The position numbers and the translations under genes are program-made. Below are positions 43,737 through 52,046 of a DNA stretch of 64,000 bases, one piece after another (within the stretch, counting starts at the first letter, position 1; each line of letters starts with the position of its first letter). The stretch comes from Pseudomonas putida (GTDB lineage Bacteria; Pseudomonadota; Gammaproteobacteria; Pseudomonadales; Pseudomonadaceae), in contig NZ_MINI01000048.1 of assembly GCF_002906855.1 (NCBI RefSeq), forward strand, positions 558,001-622,000, read 5' to 3'. The notes beneath the pieces were generated by a model. That model was not told the DNA's origin. It did no database searches and saw only the letters and a program-made list of their open reading frames with translations.

Positions 43737-44357
43737 CTAGACGGGGGTCAGGCACTCTGGCGCGTCCAGTTTCGGGTCATTGACGAAGTTCGCCAAGGCC
43801 CGCTCGCGTAGCGTCGCTGGCGGGCTGGCGAGCAACTCGTGCAAGCGCGGCAATGGTGTGCTTGGGTCCAGCCAGGCGGCCTTGCCGGCTTCGTCGAGAA
43901 TCAGCGGCCGGCGCTGGTTCATCGCGGCCTGGGTCACCACTGCACAGCTCAACCACACCTGGTCCTGCACCGGGTAGGCCTCCCACACGGCGGCAAAATA
44001 CAGCGAGGCGCCCTCCCCCGGCGTCAGCCAGTAAGGCCGTTTACGCACCGTGCCGCGCCACTCATAGAAACCGTTGGCCGGCATCAGGCAACGGCGCTGG
44101 CGAAACGCTTCGCGGAACATCGGCTGCTCGGCCAAGGTCTCGGCCCGGGCATGGGCGGGAGTGCGCGAAAGGTCGGTGAGCCAGGCGGGGGTCAGCCCCC
44201 AACGCGCCTTGGCCAGCTGCTGCTGGCCGTCGAGCTGGCGCTGGATCAGCACCGAAGCACCGGGCGAGATATTCCATTGGGCTGGCTGGCCGGCAGGAAA
44301 GCCCGGCAGACTGGCCAGCGCCTGGGGCCAGCGAAACAGGGCGTAACGTCCACACAT
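43737..44357 (-). CDS. SOS response-associated peptidase (SRAP/YedK)
   Basis: A 206-residue SRAP-domain protein. The catalytic Cys2 is in MCGRYALF, followed by QWNISPG and the RCLMPANGFYEW signature. Family members (YedK, HMCES) form a covalent thiazolidine link to abasic sites in single-stranded DNA and shield them from breakage. No LexA box was seen upstream. A 15-bp gap separates it from the DUF2007 gene upstream on the same strand, so they may share a transcript. Confidence 0.93.
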   Translation of the reverse strand: MCGRYALFRWPQALASLPGFPAGQPAQWNISPGASVLIQRQLDGQQQLAKARWGLTPAWLTDLSRTPAHARAETLAEQPMFREAFRQRRCLMPANGFYEWRGTVRKRPYWLTPGEGASLYFAAVWEAYPVQDQVWLSCAVVTQAAMNQRRPLILDEAGKAAWLDPSTPLPRLHELLASPPATLRERALANFVNDPKLDAPECLTPV

Positions 44358-44372
44358 GGGCGATTTCAGAAC

Positions 44373-44633
44373 CTAGCAGATCAAGGTACCGGGATGACTC
44401 TCCGGCTCGTCGCCGACAAGCGGCTCGGCACCATTGTACGCATCGATCAGTTGCCGTGCGTATTCGGCCTGTTGGTCGGGCACCGCCAGCCCGAGCAGCC
44501 CCTGCAACGGCAACTCACCAGCAGCGCCGATCAGGTCGCGGCCGACCAGGTGCACTTCGATGCCCTCGCTGACAAGCATGCCCAGCAGCATTTCGGCCTC
44601 CAGCAGGTTTTCCGGTTCGTAGATCCGCCGCAT
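44373..44633 (-). CDS. DUF2007 family protein
   Basis: An 86-residue protein with the DUF2007 pattern: RRIYEPENLLEAEMLLGMLVSEGIEV, as in putative signal-transducing proteins of the P-II-like (ferredoxin-like) fold. It lies directly after the CPXCG zinc protein gene; the TGATG overlap (one base) shows coupled translation. Function unknown. Confidence 0.88.
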   Translation of the reverse strand: MRRIYEPENLLEAEMLLGMLVSEGIEVHLVGRDLIGAAGELPLQGLLGLAVPDQQAEYARQLIDAYNGAEPLVGDEPESHPGTLIC

Positions 44634-44815
44634 CAGTCGTTCTCACCGTAGACATCCAGCATCCATTCGTCGCCATGAACCTGCAGCACGAAGCGAATAG
44701 GCTTGCAGCACACCTGGCAGTCCTCGATGTACTCCTGGTCGCCGCCGGACAGGTCCACTGTCGTTTCAACTTCTTCACCACAATAAGGGCAATCGTAGAA
44801 CGCTTGTTCGAGCAT
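44633..44815 (-). CDS. CPXCG motif-containing cysteine-rich protein
   Basis: A 60-residue protein with a first knuckle CPYCG and a second pair CQVCC, a zinc-ribbon-like fold seen in the small family that accompanies DUF2007 proteins. It begins MLEQAFYDCPYCG. It is the first gene of a probable three-gene unit (CPXCG, DUF2007, SRAP), linked to the next by a one-base overlap. The role is unknown. Confidence 0.88.
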   Translation of the reverse strand: MLEQAFYDCPYCGEEVETTVDLSGGDQEYIEDCQVCCKPIRFVLQVHGDEWMLDVYGEND

Positions 44816-44941
44816 CGCGGCCTCCGAGGTGACTTGTGCGTATAATTGCCGGTCTGTTTACAGGGCTTGCGTGTGCACGAGCCGTTTTTCGGGCCCCACC
44901 CCTTACCTTATTACCCTAGCCGTTTCCAACAAGAGAGCATG

Positions 44942-46108
44942 ATGGGCGAATTCGATGCCATCCGACCGTACGACGATGCTGAGGTCCCTGCCGTTCTGGC
45001 ACGCCTGCTCAGCGACCCGGCATTCCTCGATATCCTCACCCACTTCAAGTTCCCGCGCGCGGCCGGCGCCCTCGGCTGGCTGCTCAAGCCGCTGATCGCC
45101 CGGCGCCTGCGCAAGGAATTTGCCGGTGTCACCTGTGTGTCGACCCTGCAGGACAAAGTCGAGTACTACGTCGACCAGACCATCGAGCGCGCCACCGACG
45201 GCGTCACCTACTCCGGCGTCGAACAGCTCAAGTCGGGCACTGCCTATCTGTTCCTGGCCAACCACCGCGACATCGTCATGGACCCGGCCTTCGTCAATTA
45301 CGCGGTGTACCACGCCGGCCTGCCGACTCCGCGCATCGCCATCGGCGACAACCTGCTGCAGAAGCCGTTCGTCAGCGACATGATGCGCCTGAACAAAAGC
45401 TTCATCGTGCACCGCTCGATCAGCGGCCGCCGCGAAAAGCTCGCGGCCTACCAGTTGCTCTCGGCCTACATCAACCACTCGATCCGCAATGACGGCACGT
45501 CGATCTGGATCGCCCAGGCCGAAGGCCGCGCCAAGGACGGTGATGACCGTACCGACTCGGCAATCCTCAAGATGTTCCACATGAGCCGCAAGGACGAGCC
45601 GTTCGGCGCGGTGATCCAGAGCCTGAACCTGATCCCGGTGTCGATCAGCTACGAATACGACCCCTGCGACCAGGCCAAGGCCCGCGAGCTGTATATCCGC
45701 GCCACCACCGGCACCTACAAGAAGGCACCGGGCGAGGACGACAACAGCATCGCCAAGGGCATCACAGGCTACAAAGGCCGGGTGCACATCAACTTCGCCC
45801 CGCCAGTGACCGAGTACTACGAGGACACCAAGCAGCTGGCACAGGAAACCGACCGGCAGATCCTCGGCGGCTACCGCCTGTTCCCGGTGCATTACCTGGC
45901 CTATGCGATGTGGAGCGAGAAGGACGAGGCACTGCAGGTGCCTAGCGCCGAGAAGGTGTTCCCGGCCGAAGAGCTGGCCAAGGCCAGGGAAGAATGGCAG
46001 CGCCGCCTGGATGCCTGCCCCGAGGAACAGCGGCCGTACCTGGTGTTGCAGTATGCGACGCCGGTGCGCAACCAGTATCAGGTCAAGCAGCAGGCGCCTG
46101 TCGCCTGA
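44942..46108 (+). CDS. Acyltransferase of the PlsC-like (LPLAT) superfamily
   Basis: A 388-residue protein with an acyltransferase-like core. The block LANHRDIVMDPAF looks like the NHxxxxD catalytic motif, but the His-Asp spacing here is HX5D rather than HX4D. Further conserved segments are IAQAEGRAKDGDD and VPVSISYEY-like LIPVSISYEY. The C-terminal part is unassigned. It may acylate a glycerophospholipid or similar lipid; the acceptor is unknown. ATG 44942 is favoured over ATG 44939 for spacing to AAGAGAG; the frame is open to 44846. A terminator follows. Confidence 0.75.
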   Translation: MGEFDAIRPYDDAEVPAVLARLLSDPAFLDILTHFKFPRAAGALGWLLKPLIARRLRKEFAGVTCVSTLQDKVEYYVDQTIERATDGVTYSGVEQLKSGTAYLFLANHRDIVMDPAFVNYAVYHAGLPTPRIAIGDNLLQKPFVSDMMRLNKSFIVHRSISGRREKLAAYQLLSAYINHSIRNDGTSIWIAQAEGRAKDGDDRTDSAILKMFHMSRKDEPFGAVIQSLNLIPVSISYEYDPCDQAKARELYIRATTGTYKKAPGEDDNSIAKGITGYKGRVHINFAPPVTEYYEDTKQLAQETDRQILGGYRLFPVHYLAYAMWSEKDEALQVPSAEKVFPAEELAKAREEWQRRLDACPEEQRPYLVLQYATPVRNQYQVKQQAPVA

Positions 46109-46114
46109 TCAATC

Positions 46115-46146
46115 CGCTTGGGGCCGCAATGCGGCCCCAAGCGTTT
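46115..46146. terminator. Bidirectional hairpin terminator
   Basis: Perfect 13-bp stem CGCTTGGGGCCGC/GCGGCCCCAAGCG with an AAT loop, then TTT. It lies between the convergent acyltransferase gene and the small membrane-protein gene at 46146. Confidence 0.85.
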
Positions 46147-46406
46147 CAGATCCAGGTGCTGAACCATGACAGCAGCAACGCCATGGCCAGGCAGGAAAAC
46201 CCGAGGATGTAGTAGTAGCGCGGCACTCGCTGGTCGAAGGCATCCACCGCCCCCTCTTCCACTGCCAGGCTCTCCCGACCGGTCGCCTCACGCCGCCGCG
46301 CATTCTGCAGCAGCAACCCGCCAGGGCAGGTCAGCAACAGCGCCAGCAGATTGATCAGCTTGGTAGGGTGGGCGGAAAGAAAGCCCCAGAGCACTTGCAA
46401 CGACAT
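46146..46406 (-). CDS. Small membrane protein, 86 residues
   Basis: Two hydrophobic segments (about 14-32 and 67-85) flank a charged cytoplasmic loop. It begins MSLQVLWGFLSAHP. The ATG at 46406 has GAGG at eight to nine bases; a GTG one codon earlier is less likely. I do not recognise the family beyond a Pseudomonas conserved hypothetical. It stands alone between a terminator and a divergent small gene. Confidence 0.7.
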   Translation of the reverse strand: MSLQVLWGFLSAHPTKLINLLALLLTCPGGLLLQNARRREATGRESLAVEEGAVDAFDQRVPRYYYILGFSCLAMALLLSWFSTWI

Positions 46407-46566
46407 CACGCAACCTCGGTCATAGCCACAGCGAAGCTCGGCATTCTACCGGAGTCCGACCCGTCCGCCCGGCCTGGGCGACAAAGTGTCACTTGATTTC
46501 ATCTGTAACATGCTCGTCATCAGGGCAGGCCACTCTATCGGCCTTTTCCCGTACCGGAGCTTGTTG

Positions 46567-46773
46567 ATGCTGCACGCCGAAAACCAGGACCGCCTCTATC
46601 TCGTAGCTCAGAGCGATGAGCAGCAGGCGTTGATCGATGGTTTTGCCATCAATGTCCAGGACCGCCAGTGGCTGGTTTACTGCGCGCTGGGTGGACATGT
46701 GCACGAGGATCTGCCCGAGGTGGATGCAAGCACCGGCGTCAGCTTGCTGGATTTCCACATCGAAGCCGCCTAG
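46567..46773 (+). CDS. Conserved hypothetical protein, 68 residues
   Basis: It begins MLHAENQDRLYLVAQSDEQQ at ATG 46567, with GGAG nine bases before it. It is acidic and soluble, with no signal peptide or known motif. The frame stays open upstream to 46486, but the extra N-terminus lacks a ribosome-binding site. A strong terminator follows directly, which supports a real transcript. Function unknown. Confidence 0.7.
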   Translation: MLHAENQDRLYLVAQSDEQQALIDGFAINVQDRQWLVYCALGGHVHEDLPEVDASTGVSLLDFHIEAA

Positions 46774-46788
46774 GTGGGTGCAGACAAC

Positions 46789-46826
46789 AAAAAACCCGCT
46801 GCCTGGCGCTCAGGTAGCGGGTTTTT
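46789..46826. terminator. Bidirectional rho-independent terminator
   Basis: AAAAACCCGCTGCCTG and CAGGTAGCGGGTTTTT form a 12-bp stem with one G-U pair and a 5-base loop. It separates the 68-residue protein gene from yajG. Confidence 0.92.
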
Positions 46827-46843
46827 CGTTTGCAGCGTGAGGC

Positions 46844-47428
46844 TTACTCGCCCAGCACCTGACCGATAGTCGGGTCCTTGAACAGGCGGGTCAACGCATC
46901 GCTCAGTACATCGCCCACCAGCTGGGTGTTGGTGTCCTGATTCGGCGCCATGCCGAAGCGTTGGTCCAGCGAAGCACCGTAGCGGCCGCTGTAACGGCGG
47001 CTGGCATTCTGCACATCGGCACGGAAGGTGGCGCCGATGGTGGCCTCGGTTACGTACAGGTTGTCTTTCGGCGACTGGTATTTCAGTTCAGCCAGGGTCA
47101 CGGTCAGCTGCGGTGCGTTGTAGGCGTTAGGCGTCGGGGTGAAGCCGAGCAGGCGCACGGCGGCTTCGGCCTGGGCCTGCAGCTTGGGCACGACATCATT
47201 GCCACTGACGCTGATGGTGCTGGTTTCAGGGTACATGCCTCCACGGGTGCCCAGGGACTGCGAAGCACGCCCATCGACCACCTTGACCACTACCGGCTGG
47301 CCGTGGCCGACCGGTGCGAGCTGAGCCTTGAGCGTGGGTTGCGGGCTGAGTTGTTGCGGGCTGTGGGCACAACCGACCAGGCTGAGGCTGGCCACGGCAA
47401 TCAAACCGAACAACAGACGTTGCAACAT
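46844..47428 (-). CDS. yajG: YajG family lipoprotein
   Basis: A 194-residue envelope lipoprotein with a signal peptide and lipobox (LSLVGC), and the YajG-type body (VVVKVVDGRASQSLG, PQLTVTLAELKYQ). In enterobacteria yajG lies beside ampG, but here it is alone; the ampD/ampE genes are more than 30 kb away. Its role in the outer membrane is unknown. The ATG at 47428 is used. Confidence 0.9.
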   Translation of the reverse strand: MLQRLLFGLIAVASLSLVGCAHSPQQLSPQPTLKAQLAPVGHGQPVVVKVVDGRASQSLGTRGGMYPETSTISVSGNDVVPKLQAQAEAAVRLLGFTPTPNAYNAPQLTVTLAELKYQSPKDNLYVTEATIGATFRADVQNASRRYSGRYGASLDQRFGMAPNQDTNTQLVGDVLSDALTRLFKDPTIGQVLGE

Positions 47429-47573
47429 GCGCGTTTCTCCAGAAAATACGGCAAAGGCCCACAGTATACCCAGCCAGGCACAGACCAGTCATCGGCCCCG
47501 CCCGCTTGTCACAATCGTTTCATGGCCGTGCCCTTATCCTTGCGCCAAGCCCAAACGCACAGGACGCACCGCC

Positions 47574-47807
47574 ATGGCTTCGCTCTGGACACTGCTCTGC
47601 CAACGCCCGCGCCACAATGCCTACGCTCGCCTCGACGGCGAAGGCAAATGCCTGGCCTTCAAGCAATGCAGCCAGGTACCCAGCGGTAGCGGATGGGTGC
47701 AGATCGGCGAAATCCAGCTGGCCTGGCTGGGCCGTGAACTGCCCGCCGAAGCCCGGGTTTGCGCCCGCGCAAGCCGCCGCTGGCACCAGCGCATCCTCGC
47801 GGCCTGA
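47574..47807 (+). CDS. Conserved hypothetical protein, 77 residues
   Basis: It begins MASLWTLLCQRPRHNAYARL at ATG 47574, with AGGA nine bases upstream. It is basic and Trp-rich (five Trp), with no signal peptide. It looks like a Pseudomonas-specific hypothetical of unknown function. It diverges from yajG (145-bp gap). The open frame extends upstream to 47328 but overlaps yajG, so the shorter start is preferred. Confidence 0.65.
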   Translation: MASLWTLLCQRPRHNAYARLDGEGKCLAFKQCSQVPSGSGWVQIGEIQLAWLGRELPAEARVCARASRRWHQRILAA

Positions 47808-48411
47808 CAAACGCTGCAATAAAAACCACGAATTACGACCTTTCTGCCCGCGACATCGTTATAATCTCCCCCCGATTATAAGGACGTCTCCTGATCGGGC
47901 CCCGCACTTGCCGATTGACCCCGGCACCTTCACCCGCTTCGCCCACAGAGAGCCTTCCACTCAGGTCTTGCATCGGCTGTCGTGCCTGCTTTTCCGGCCC
48001 TTCGCACTGCATGAACCTGTGGGTTGCCATCGCGCAGTCCCCTTTTGAGGTTCACGTCTCCAAAAGAGCGTGAAAAAACGGTTTTCACTACTTCACAAGA
48101 GTGTGGCGAGCAAATGAACAGTCTGGCATGTGCAAAAGCGGCAGATGTGTCCCGAACAGCCCTGAACAGGCGGCTGATGCGCTCATTTCGGATGAGTGCC
48201 TGAGGTCGTTCCATAGCGCACGCACGACACCTTGACCATAAGTCGAATTGCCGCACCCGTGGCAATCAGGGTTCAATATCGCAACCCAAAGACTGATTGG
48301 CGGTGTCCGCGGAAGTGGCAAGAACTGCGAAGAGTCGGACATGGCGATCCTGGCAACCCCAGTGGTCCTATGCTGTCAATTAGGTAGCTGTAGATTGTGG
48401 AGACGCGTTAA
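47808..48411. other. 604-bp intergenic region before mqo
   Basis: Features visible: TATAAT (47860-47865) without a good -35; a TTCACG...CGTGAA inverted repeat (48050-48075 region), followed by GTGAAAA/TTTTCAC (48070-48076 and 48082-48088) with a 5-base loop; and a possible 29-codon ORF (48114-48203). No tRNA, terminator or known riboswitch is recognised. It is unusually long for this window and may hold a small RNA or a regulated long leader for mqo. Confidence 0.5.
48114..48203 (+). CDS. Possible 29-residue small ORF
   Basis: ATG 48114 opens a 29-codon frame (MNSLACAKAADVSRTALNRR...), with GGCGAG before it. It is basic and shows no known motif. It is reported only because it lies in the long mqo leader, where a leader peptide would be plausible. 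It could equally be chance. Confidence 0.2.
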   Translation: MNSLACAKAADVSRTALNRRLMRSFRMSA

Positions 48412-49917
48412 ATGGCGCAGAACGAATCGGTTGATGTGGTATTGGTAGGCGCGGGCATCATGAGTGCCACCCTGGCCGTACTGCTCAAGGAGCTTGACCC
48501 GACCCTGAAGCTTGAGGTCGTCGAGGCAATGGACTCCGGAGCCGCGGAAAGCTCCAACCCCTGGAACAACGCAGGCACCGGCCACGCCGGCCTATGCGAG
48601 CTTAACTACACGCCCCAGGCCGCCGATGGCAGCATCGACATCAAGAAGGCCGTGCACATCAACACCCAGTTCGAGGTCTCGCGCCAGTTCTGGGCTTACC
48701 TGAGCAAGAAGAGCACCTTCGGCTCGGCACGTGCATTCATCAACCCGGTCCCGCACCTGAGCTACGTCGAAGGTGACAAGGGTGTGTCCTTCCTGAAGAA
48801 GCGTTTCGAGATGCTCAAGCAGCATCACGCCTTCGCCGAGATGGAATACACCGAAGACAAGGCAGTGATGAACCAGTGGATGCCGCTGATGATGCCAGGC
48901 CGCCCGGCCGACCAGCACATCGCCGCAACACGTGTGGCCAAAGGCACCGACGTCAACTTCGGGGCACTGACCAACAAGCTGCTCAAGGTGCTGGGCGACA
49001 GCGCGGACGCGCAGGTCAAGTACAGCAAGAAAGTCGTCGGCCTGCGCCGTAACGGCAGCGGCTGGACCGTGAGCATCAAGGACGTCAACAGCGGCGGCGC
49101 CCGCGAAGTCGATGCCCGCTTCGTGTTCCTCGGCGCCGGCGGCGCGGCCCTGCCGCTGCTGCAACTGTCCGGCATCCCGGAAAGCAAAGGCTTCGGCGGC
49201 TTCCCTGTGAGCGGCCAGTGGCTGCGTTGCGACAACCCGGAAATCGTCAAGCAGCACCAGGCCAAGGTGTACAGCCAGGCTGCGGTCGGCGCACCGCCGA
49301 TGTCGGTGCCTCACCTGGACACCCGCGTGGTGGACGGCAAGACTTCGTTGCTGTTCGGCCCATACGCCGGTTTCACCACCAAGTTCCTCAAGCACGGCTC
49401 GCTGATGGACCTGCCGCTGTCGGTGCGCATGGGCAATATCGGCCCGATGCTGGCTGTGGCCCGCGACAACATGGACCTGACCAAGTACCTGGTCAGCGAA
49501 GTGATGCAGTCGATGGAACAGCGCCTGGAGTCCTTGCGCCGCTTCTACCCACAGGCCAAAGCTGAAGACTGGCGCCTGGAAGTGGCTGGCCAACGCGTGC
49601 AGATCATCAAGAAGGACCCGAAGAAAGGCGGCATCCTGCAGTTCGGTACCGAGCTGGTCTCGGCACAGGACGGCAGCCTGGCAGCACTGCTCGGCGCCTC
49701 GCCAGGTGCTTCGGTAACCGTGTCGATCATGCTTGAACTGATCGAGCGCTGCTTCCCCGAGCAGGCCAAAGGTGCCTGGGCTGCCAAGCTCAAGGAAATC
49801 TTCCCGGCCCGCGAGAAGGCCCTGGCCGCCGATGCAGCGCTGTACCGCAAGATCAGTGCCGACAACGATGTGGCACTGGAACTGGTGGAAAACAGCCCGG
49901 CCAAGCACTACGCCTGA
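48412..49917 (+). CDS. mqo: Malate:quinone oxidoreductase
   Basis: A 501-residue peripheral membrane flavoenzyme that oxidises malate to oxaloacetate and passes electrons to quinone, in place of NAD-dependent malate dehydrogenase in the TCA cycle. The FAD motif VLVGAGIMSATLAVLLKELDP opens it, and WNNAGTGHAGLCELNYTP is a family signature. The ATG at 48412 has GGAG at ten bases. It is monocistronic: a 604-bp gap precedes it and a strong terminator follows. Confidence 0.96.
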   Translation: MAQNESVDVVLVGAGIMSATLAVLLKELDPTLKLEVVEAMDSGAAESSNPWNNAGTGHAGLCELNYTPQAADGSIDIKKAVHINTQFEVSRQFWAYLSKKSTFGSARAFINPVPHLSYVEGDKGVSFLKKRFEMLKQHHAFAEMEYTEDKAVMNQWMPLMMPGRPADQHIAATRVAKGTDVNFGALTNKLLKVLGDSADAQVKYSKKVVGLRRNGSGWTVSIKDVNSGGAREVDARFVFLGAGGAALPLLQLSGIPESKGFGGFPVSGQWLRCDNPEIVKQHQAKVYSQAAVGAPPMSVPHLDTRVVDGKTSLLFGPYAGFTTKFLKHGSLMDLPLSVRMGNIGPMLAVARDNMDLTKYLVSEVMQSMEQRLESLRRFYPQAKAEDWRLEVAGQRVQIIKKDPKKGGILQFGTELVSAQDGSLAALLGASPGASVTVSIMLELIERCFPEQAKGAWAAKLKEIFPAREKALAADAALYRKISADNDVALELVENSPAKHYA

Positions 49918-49931
49918 GCCAGCCTGAAACG

Positions 49932-49957
49932 AAAAAACGCCCCTCGGGGCGTTTTTT
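49932..49957. terminator. Bidirectional rho-independent terminator after mqo
   Basis: AAAAAACGCCCC and GGGGCGTTTTTTT form a tight hairpin with A and T runs on each side. It lies between the convergent mqo and PA4642-type genes. Confidence 0.92.
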
Positions 49958-49972
49958 TGTGCCTGGGCTTTA

Positions 49973-50263
49973 TCAGCCGCGGGCCTTGGCGATGATCTCG
50001 ACGTACTCCGGCGCGTTACGCTGGTCGGCGATGACTTCGACGAAGGTCTTGCCGTGCTCGTCCTTGCCATCCAGGTCCAGGCCAGCCTCGACGAAGAAGC
50101 CCACGAAGCGCTCGAAGTCATCGATGCGCAGGCCGCGGTAGCCTTTGATCAGCTTGTGGTGCGAAGGCGAGGTCACGCCATCGGCTGGCTCAAACTGGAG
50201 GAACGACTTGATGTAGTCGTCACTGATTTCGTCACCAATCACCTGCTTCTTGTCTTTGCGCAT
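49973..50263 (-). CDS. PA4642 family protein
   Basis: A 96-residue soluble acidic protein starting MRKDKKQVIGDEISDDYIK, with GGAG upstream of ATG 50263. The family is conserved across Pseudomonas next to mqo, as in the P. aeruginosa PA4640-PA4647 region; function unknown. Its frame is open far upstream, but the N-terminal extension is not conserved and has no ribosome-binding site. Confidence 0.85.
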   Translation of the reverse strand: MRKDKKQVIGDEISDDYIKSFLQFEPADGVTSPSHHKLIKGYRGLRIDDFERFVGFFVEAGLDLDGKDEHGKTFVEVIADQRNAPEYVEIIAKARG

Positions 50264-50330
50264 TGCCGGCTCCAACTGACCATCATGGAATTTCGAAGGC
50301 CGGCAGTTTACCCCCCACAGGCGGCACGCC

Positions 50331-50801
50331 TCAACGCGAACGTACGGTGCCGGTGTGTAGGTCGGCCCAGATGTGGCCATTGGCGTAGGTCAGGAACTGC
50401 ACATAGACCGTCTCGTTGCGCAACAGGTCCATGATCACCCGGTAGTCGCTGACGGGGTAATTGAGGCTCAGAGTGCGGGTCTTGTCATCGTACACCGGCT
50501 TCTTGAGGCTTTTGCCGGCCTCACCGTCGAAATTCAGCAACACTTGGCTGATTGTCGCCCCCTTGCTCAGCGGCTTGCCCTTCAGGCGCATCTGCAGCGA
50601 AGCAGTGATCGGAATCGGCTGCTGGTCGGACTGGCGCTGGGCTCCCACCACCACCGAGTAGTCGGTTACTTGCAGCAACTGCTGGCCGGTCGGCGCGTCC
50701 TGGCGCAGGGACTGGTCATCGGGCGGGAGGAACTGGCTGTGCAGCGGCGCGGCGGCGAGAGGCAGGCTCATCGCCAGCAGCAGGGGAAGAATCGCACGCA
50801 T
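50331..50801 (-). CDS. Exported hypothetical protein, 156 residues
   Basis: A signal peptide (1-18: MRAILPLLLAMSLPLAAA) is followed by a soluble, beta-rich domain. AAGGAG lies upstream of ATG 50801. I do not recognise the family beyond a Pseudomonas conserved periplasmic protein. The 3' neighbour on the same strand is the PA4642-type gene; the 5' neighbour is the cupin gene. Function unknown. Confidence 0.75.
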   Translation of the reverse strand: MRAILPLLLAMSLPLAAAPLHSQFLPPDDQSLRQDAPTGQQLLQVTDYSVVVGAQRQSDQQPIPITASLQMRLKGKPLSKGATISQVLLNFDGEAGKSLKKPVYDDKTRTLSLNYPVSDYRVIMDLLRNETVYVQFLTYANGHIWADLHTGTVRSR

Positions 50802-50853
50802 GTGAGGCTCCTTGGCATGAAGGAGCACTCTAGCATGCAGGCAACGGCAGGCT

Positions 50854-51327
50854 TCAATCGAACTGAGCGAGCATCCAGGCTTGGTACTCAGCCACGCCGG
50901 GTTCACCTTCGCGTGGCGCCCAGGTCGCATGCTCACCCTCGACCAACTGGCGATAAGGGCCGGCCTTGCACTCGAACATGATGGTGTTGGCGTCGAGCGC
51001 CACCAGGCCATGGTAGACGCCCGGCGGCAGGTCCACGCCCATGCACTCGCCACCGGCTTCGAGGATACGCGTGCTGGTCAACGCGCCATGCTCATCGAAC
51101 AGCAACAGGCCGAGGCGGCCCTTGAGCACCAGCAAGGTTTCGGCCTTGTCGTCACTCAGGTGCCGGTGCGGTGCGATATAGGTCGAGGGCTGCATGCCGA
51201 TCGCCAGGCGGTGGCAAGGGTCTTCCATGTCATGGAAGTTGTGATGGTGCCGCAAACGCGGCGCGTCGGCGGCTTTTTTTGCCAGCCCGGAAAACAGCGT
51301 TTGATCGATGAACTCAGGCTGGATCAT
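50854..51327 (-). CDS. WbuC family cupin-fold protein
   Basis: A 157-residue cupin with HRHLSDDKAETLLVLKG, GGECMGVDLPPGVYHGLVAL and LVEGEHATWAPREGEPGVAEYQAW split over its length. WbuC proteins occur in O-antigen clusters of other species; here it lies 2 bp after hpt on the same strand and with no LPS genes nearby. The metal-binding histidines suggest a metalloprotein, but the reaction is unknown. Confidence 0.85.
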   Translation of the reverse strand: MIQPEFIDQTLFSGLAKKAADAPRLRHHHNFHDMEDPCHRLAIGMQPSTYIAPHRHLSDDKAETLLVLKGRLGLLLFDEHGALTSTRILEAGGECMGVDLPPGVYHGLVALDANTIMFECKAGPYRQLVEGEHATWAPREGEPGVAEYQAWMLAQFD

Positions 51328-51329
51328 GG

Positions 51330-51887
51330 TTACAGTCCCTTGACTGCGAAGATGCCGTTTGCGTTACGCCAGTAGCCTTTATAGTCCATTCCGTAACCAA
51401 AGATATAGCGATCAATGCACGGCAGGCCGGCATAGCTGGCCTTCAGGCCTGGGCTGGCCTTGCGGTCGTGGTCCTTGTCGATCAGCACGGCAGTGTGCAC
51501 AGCGCGTGCGCCGGCATGCTTGCAGAACTCGATGATGGCGCTGAGGGTGTGGCCTTCGTCGAGGATGTCATCGACGATCAATACGTCGCGGTCGATGAAC
51601 GACACTTCCGGCTTGGCCTTCCAGAACAACTCGCCACCACTGGTCTGGTTGCGATAACGGGTGGCATGAATGTACGAGACCTCCAGCGGGAACTGCAGGT
51701 GGGTCAGCAGTTTGCCGGCAAAGATCAGGCCGCCGTTCATCACGCAGAACACCACTGGGTTGGTGTCGTGCAGGTCCTTGCAGATCTGTTCGCCGACCTT
51801 GGCGATGGCCGCTTCGACTTCGGCTTCGTTGTATAGGCAGTCTGCCTCGCGCATGACTTGACGGATGTGCTCGAGATCGGCGGACAT
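51330..51887 (-). CDS. hpt: Hypoxanthine-guanine phosphoribosyltransferase
   Basis: A 185-residue purine salvage enzyme: hypoxanthine or guanine plus PRPP gives IMP or GMP. It has the PRPP-binding VLIVDDILDEGHTL motif. The ATG at 51887 (MSADLEHIRQVM) has GGAG upstream; the longer frame is rejected. The 2-bp gap to the WbuC-like cupin gene implies a bicistronic unit. Divergent from upp across a 159-bp gap, so purine and pyrimidine salvage genes share a regulatory region. Confidence 0.95.
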   Translation of the reverse strand: MSADLEHIRQVMREADCLYNEAEVEAAIAKVGEQICKDLHDTNPVVFCVMNGGLIFAGKLLTHLQFPLEVSYIHATRYRNQTSGGELFWKAKPEVSFIDRDVLIVDDILDEGHTLSAIIEFCKHAGARAVHTAVLIDKDHDRKASPGLKASYAGLPCIDRYIFGYGMDYKGYWRNANGIFAVKGL

Positions 51888-52046
51888 GGCGCTCTCCAGG
51901 GGGCATTTTGGAAAAGCGGGCAAAGGTACGCATCCGCTCGTCACAGATCAAGCATTTATGGACTAACGTGCAAAAGGACTGCACGACAGCAAAGGCTGAA
52001 TAGATTAATCTAGCGCGGTTTTTTTGCCCGCCTTTCGGAGCCCCCT

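Noticed and set aside
43737..44357. LexA box before the SRAP gene
   Set aside because: I looked for CTGT-N8-ACAG upstream and saw none; SOS control is not claimed.
47860..47881. Promoter for mqo at the TATAAT
   Set aside because: It is about 550 bp from mqo and has no -35; it may serve another transcript. Mentioned only in the gap description.
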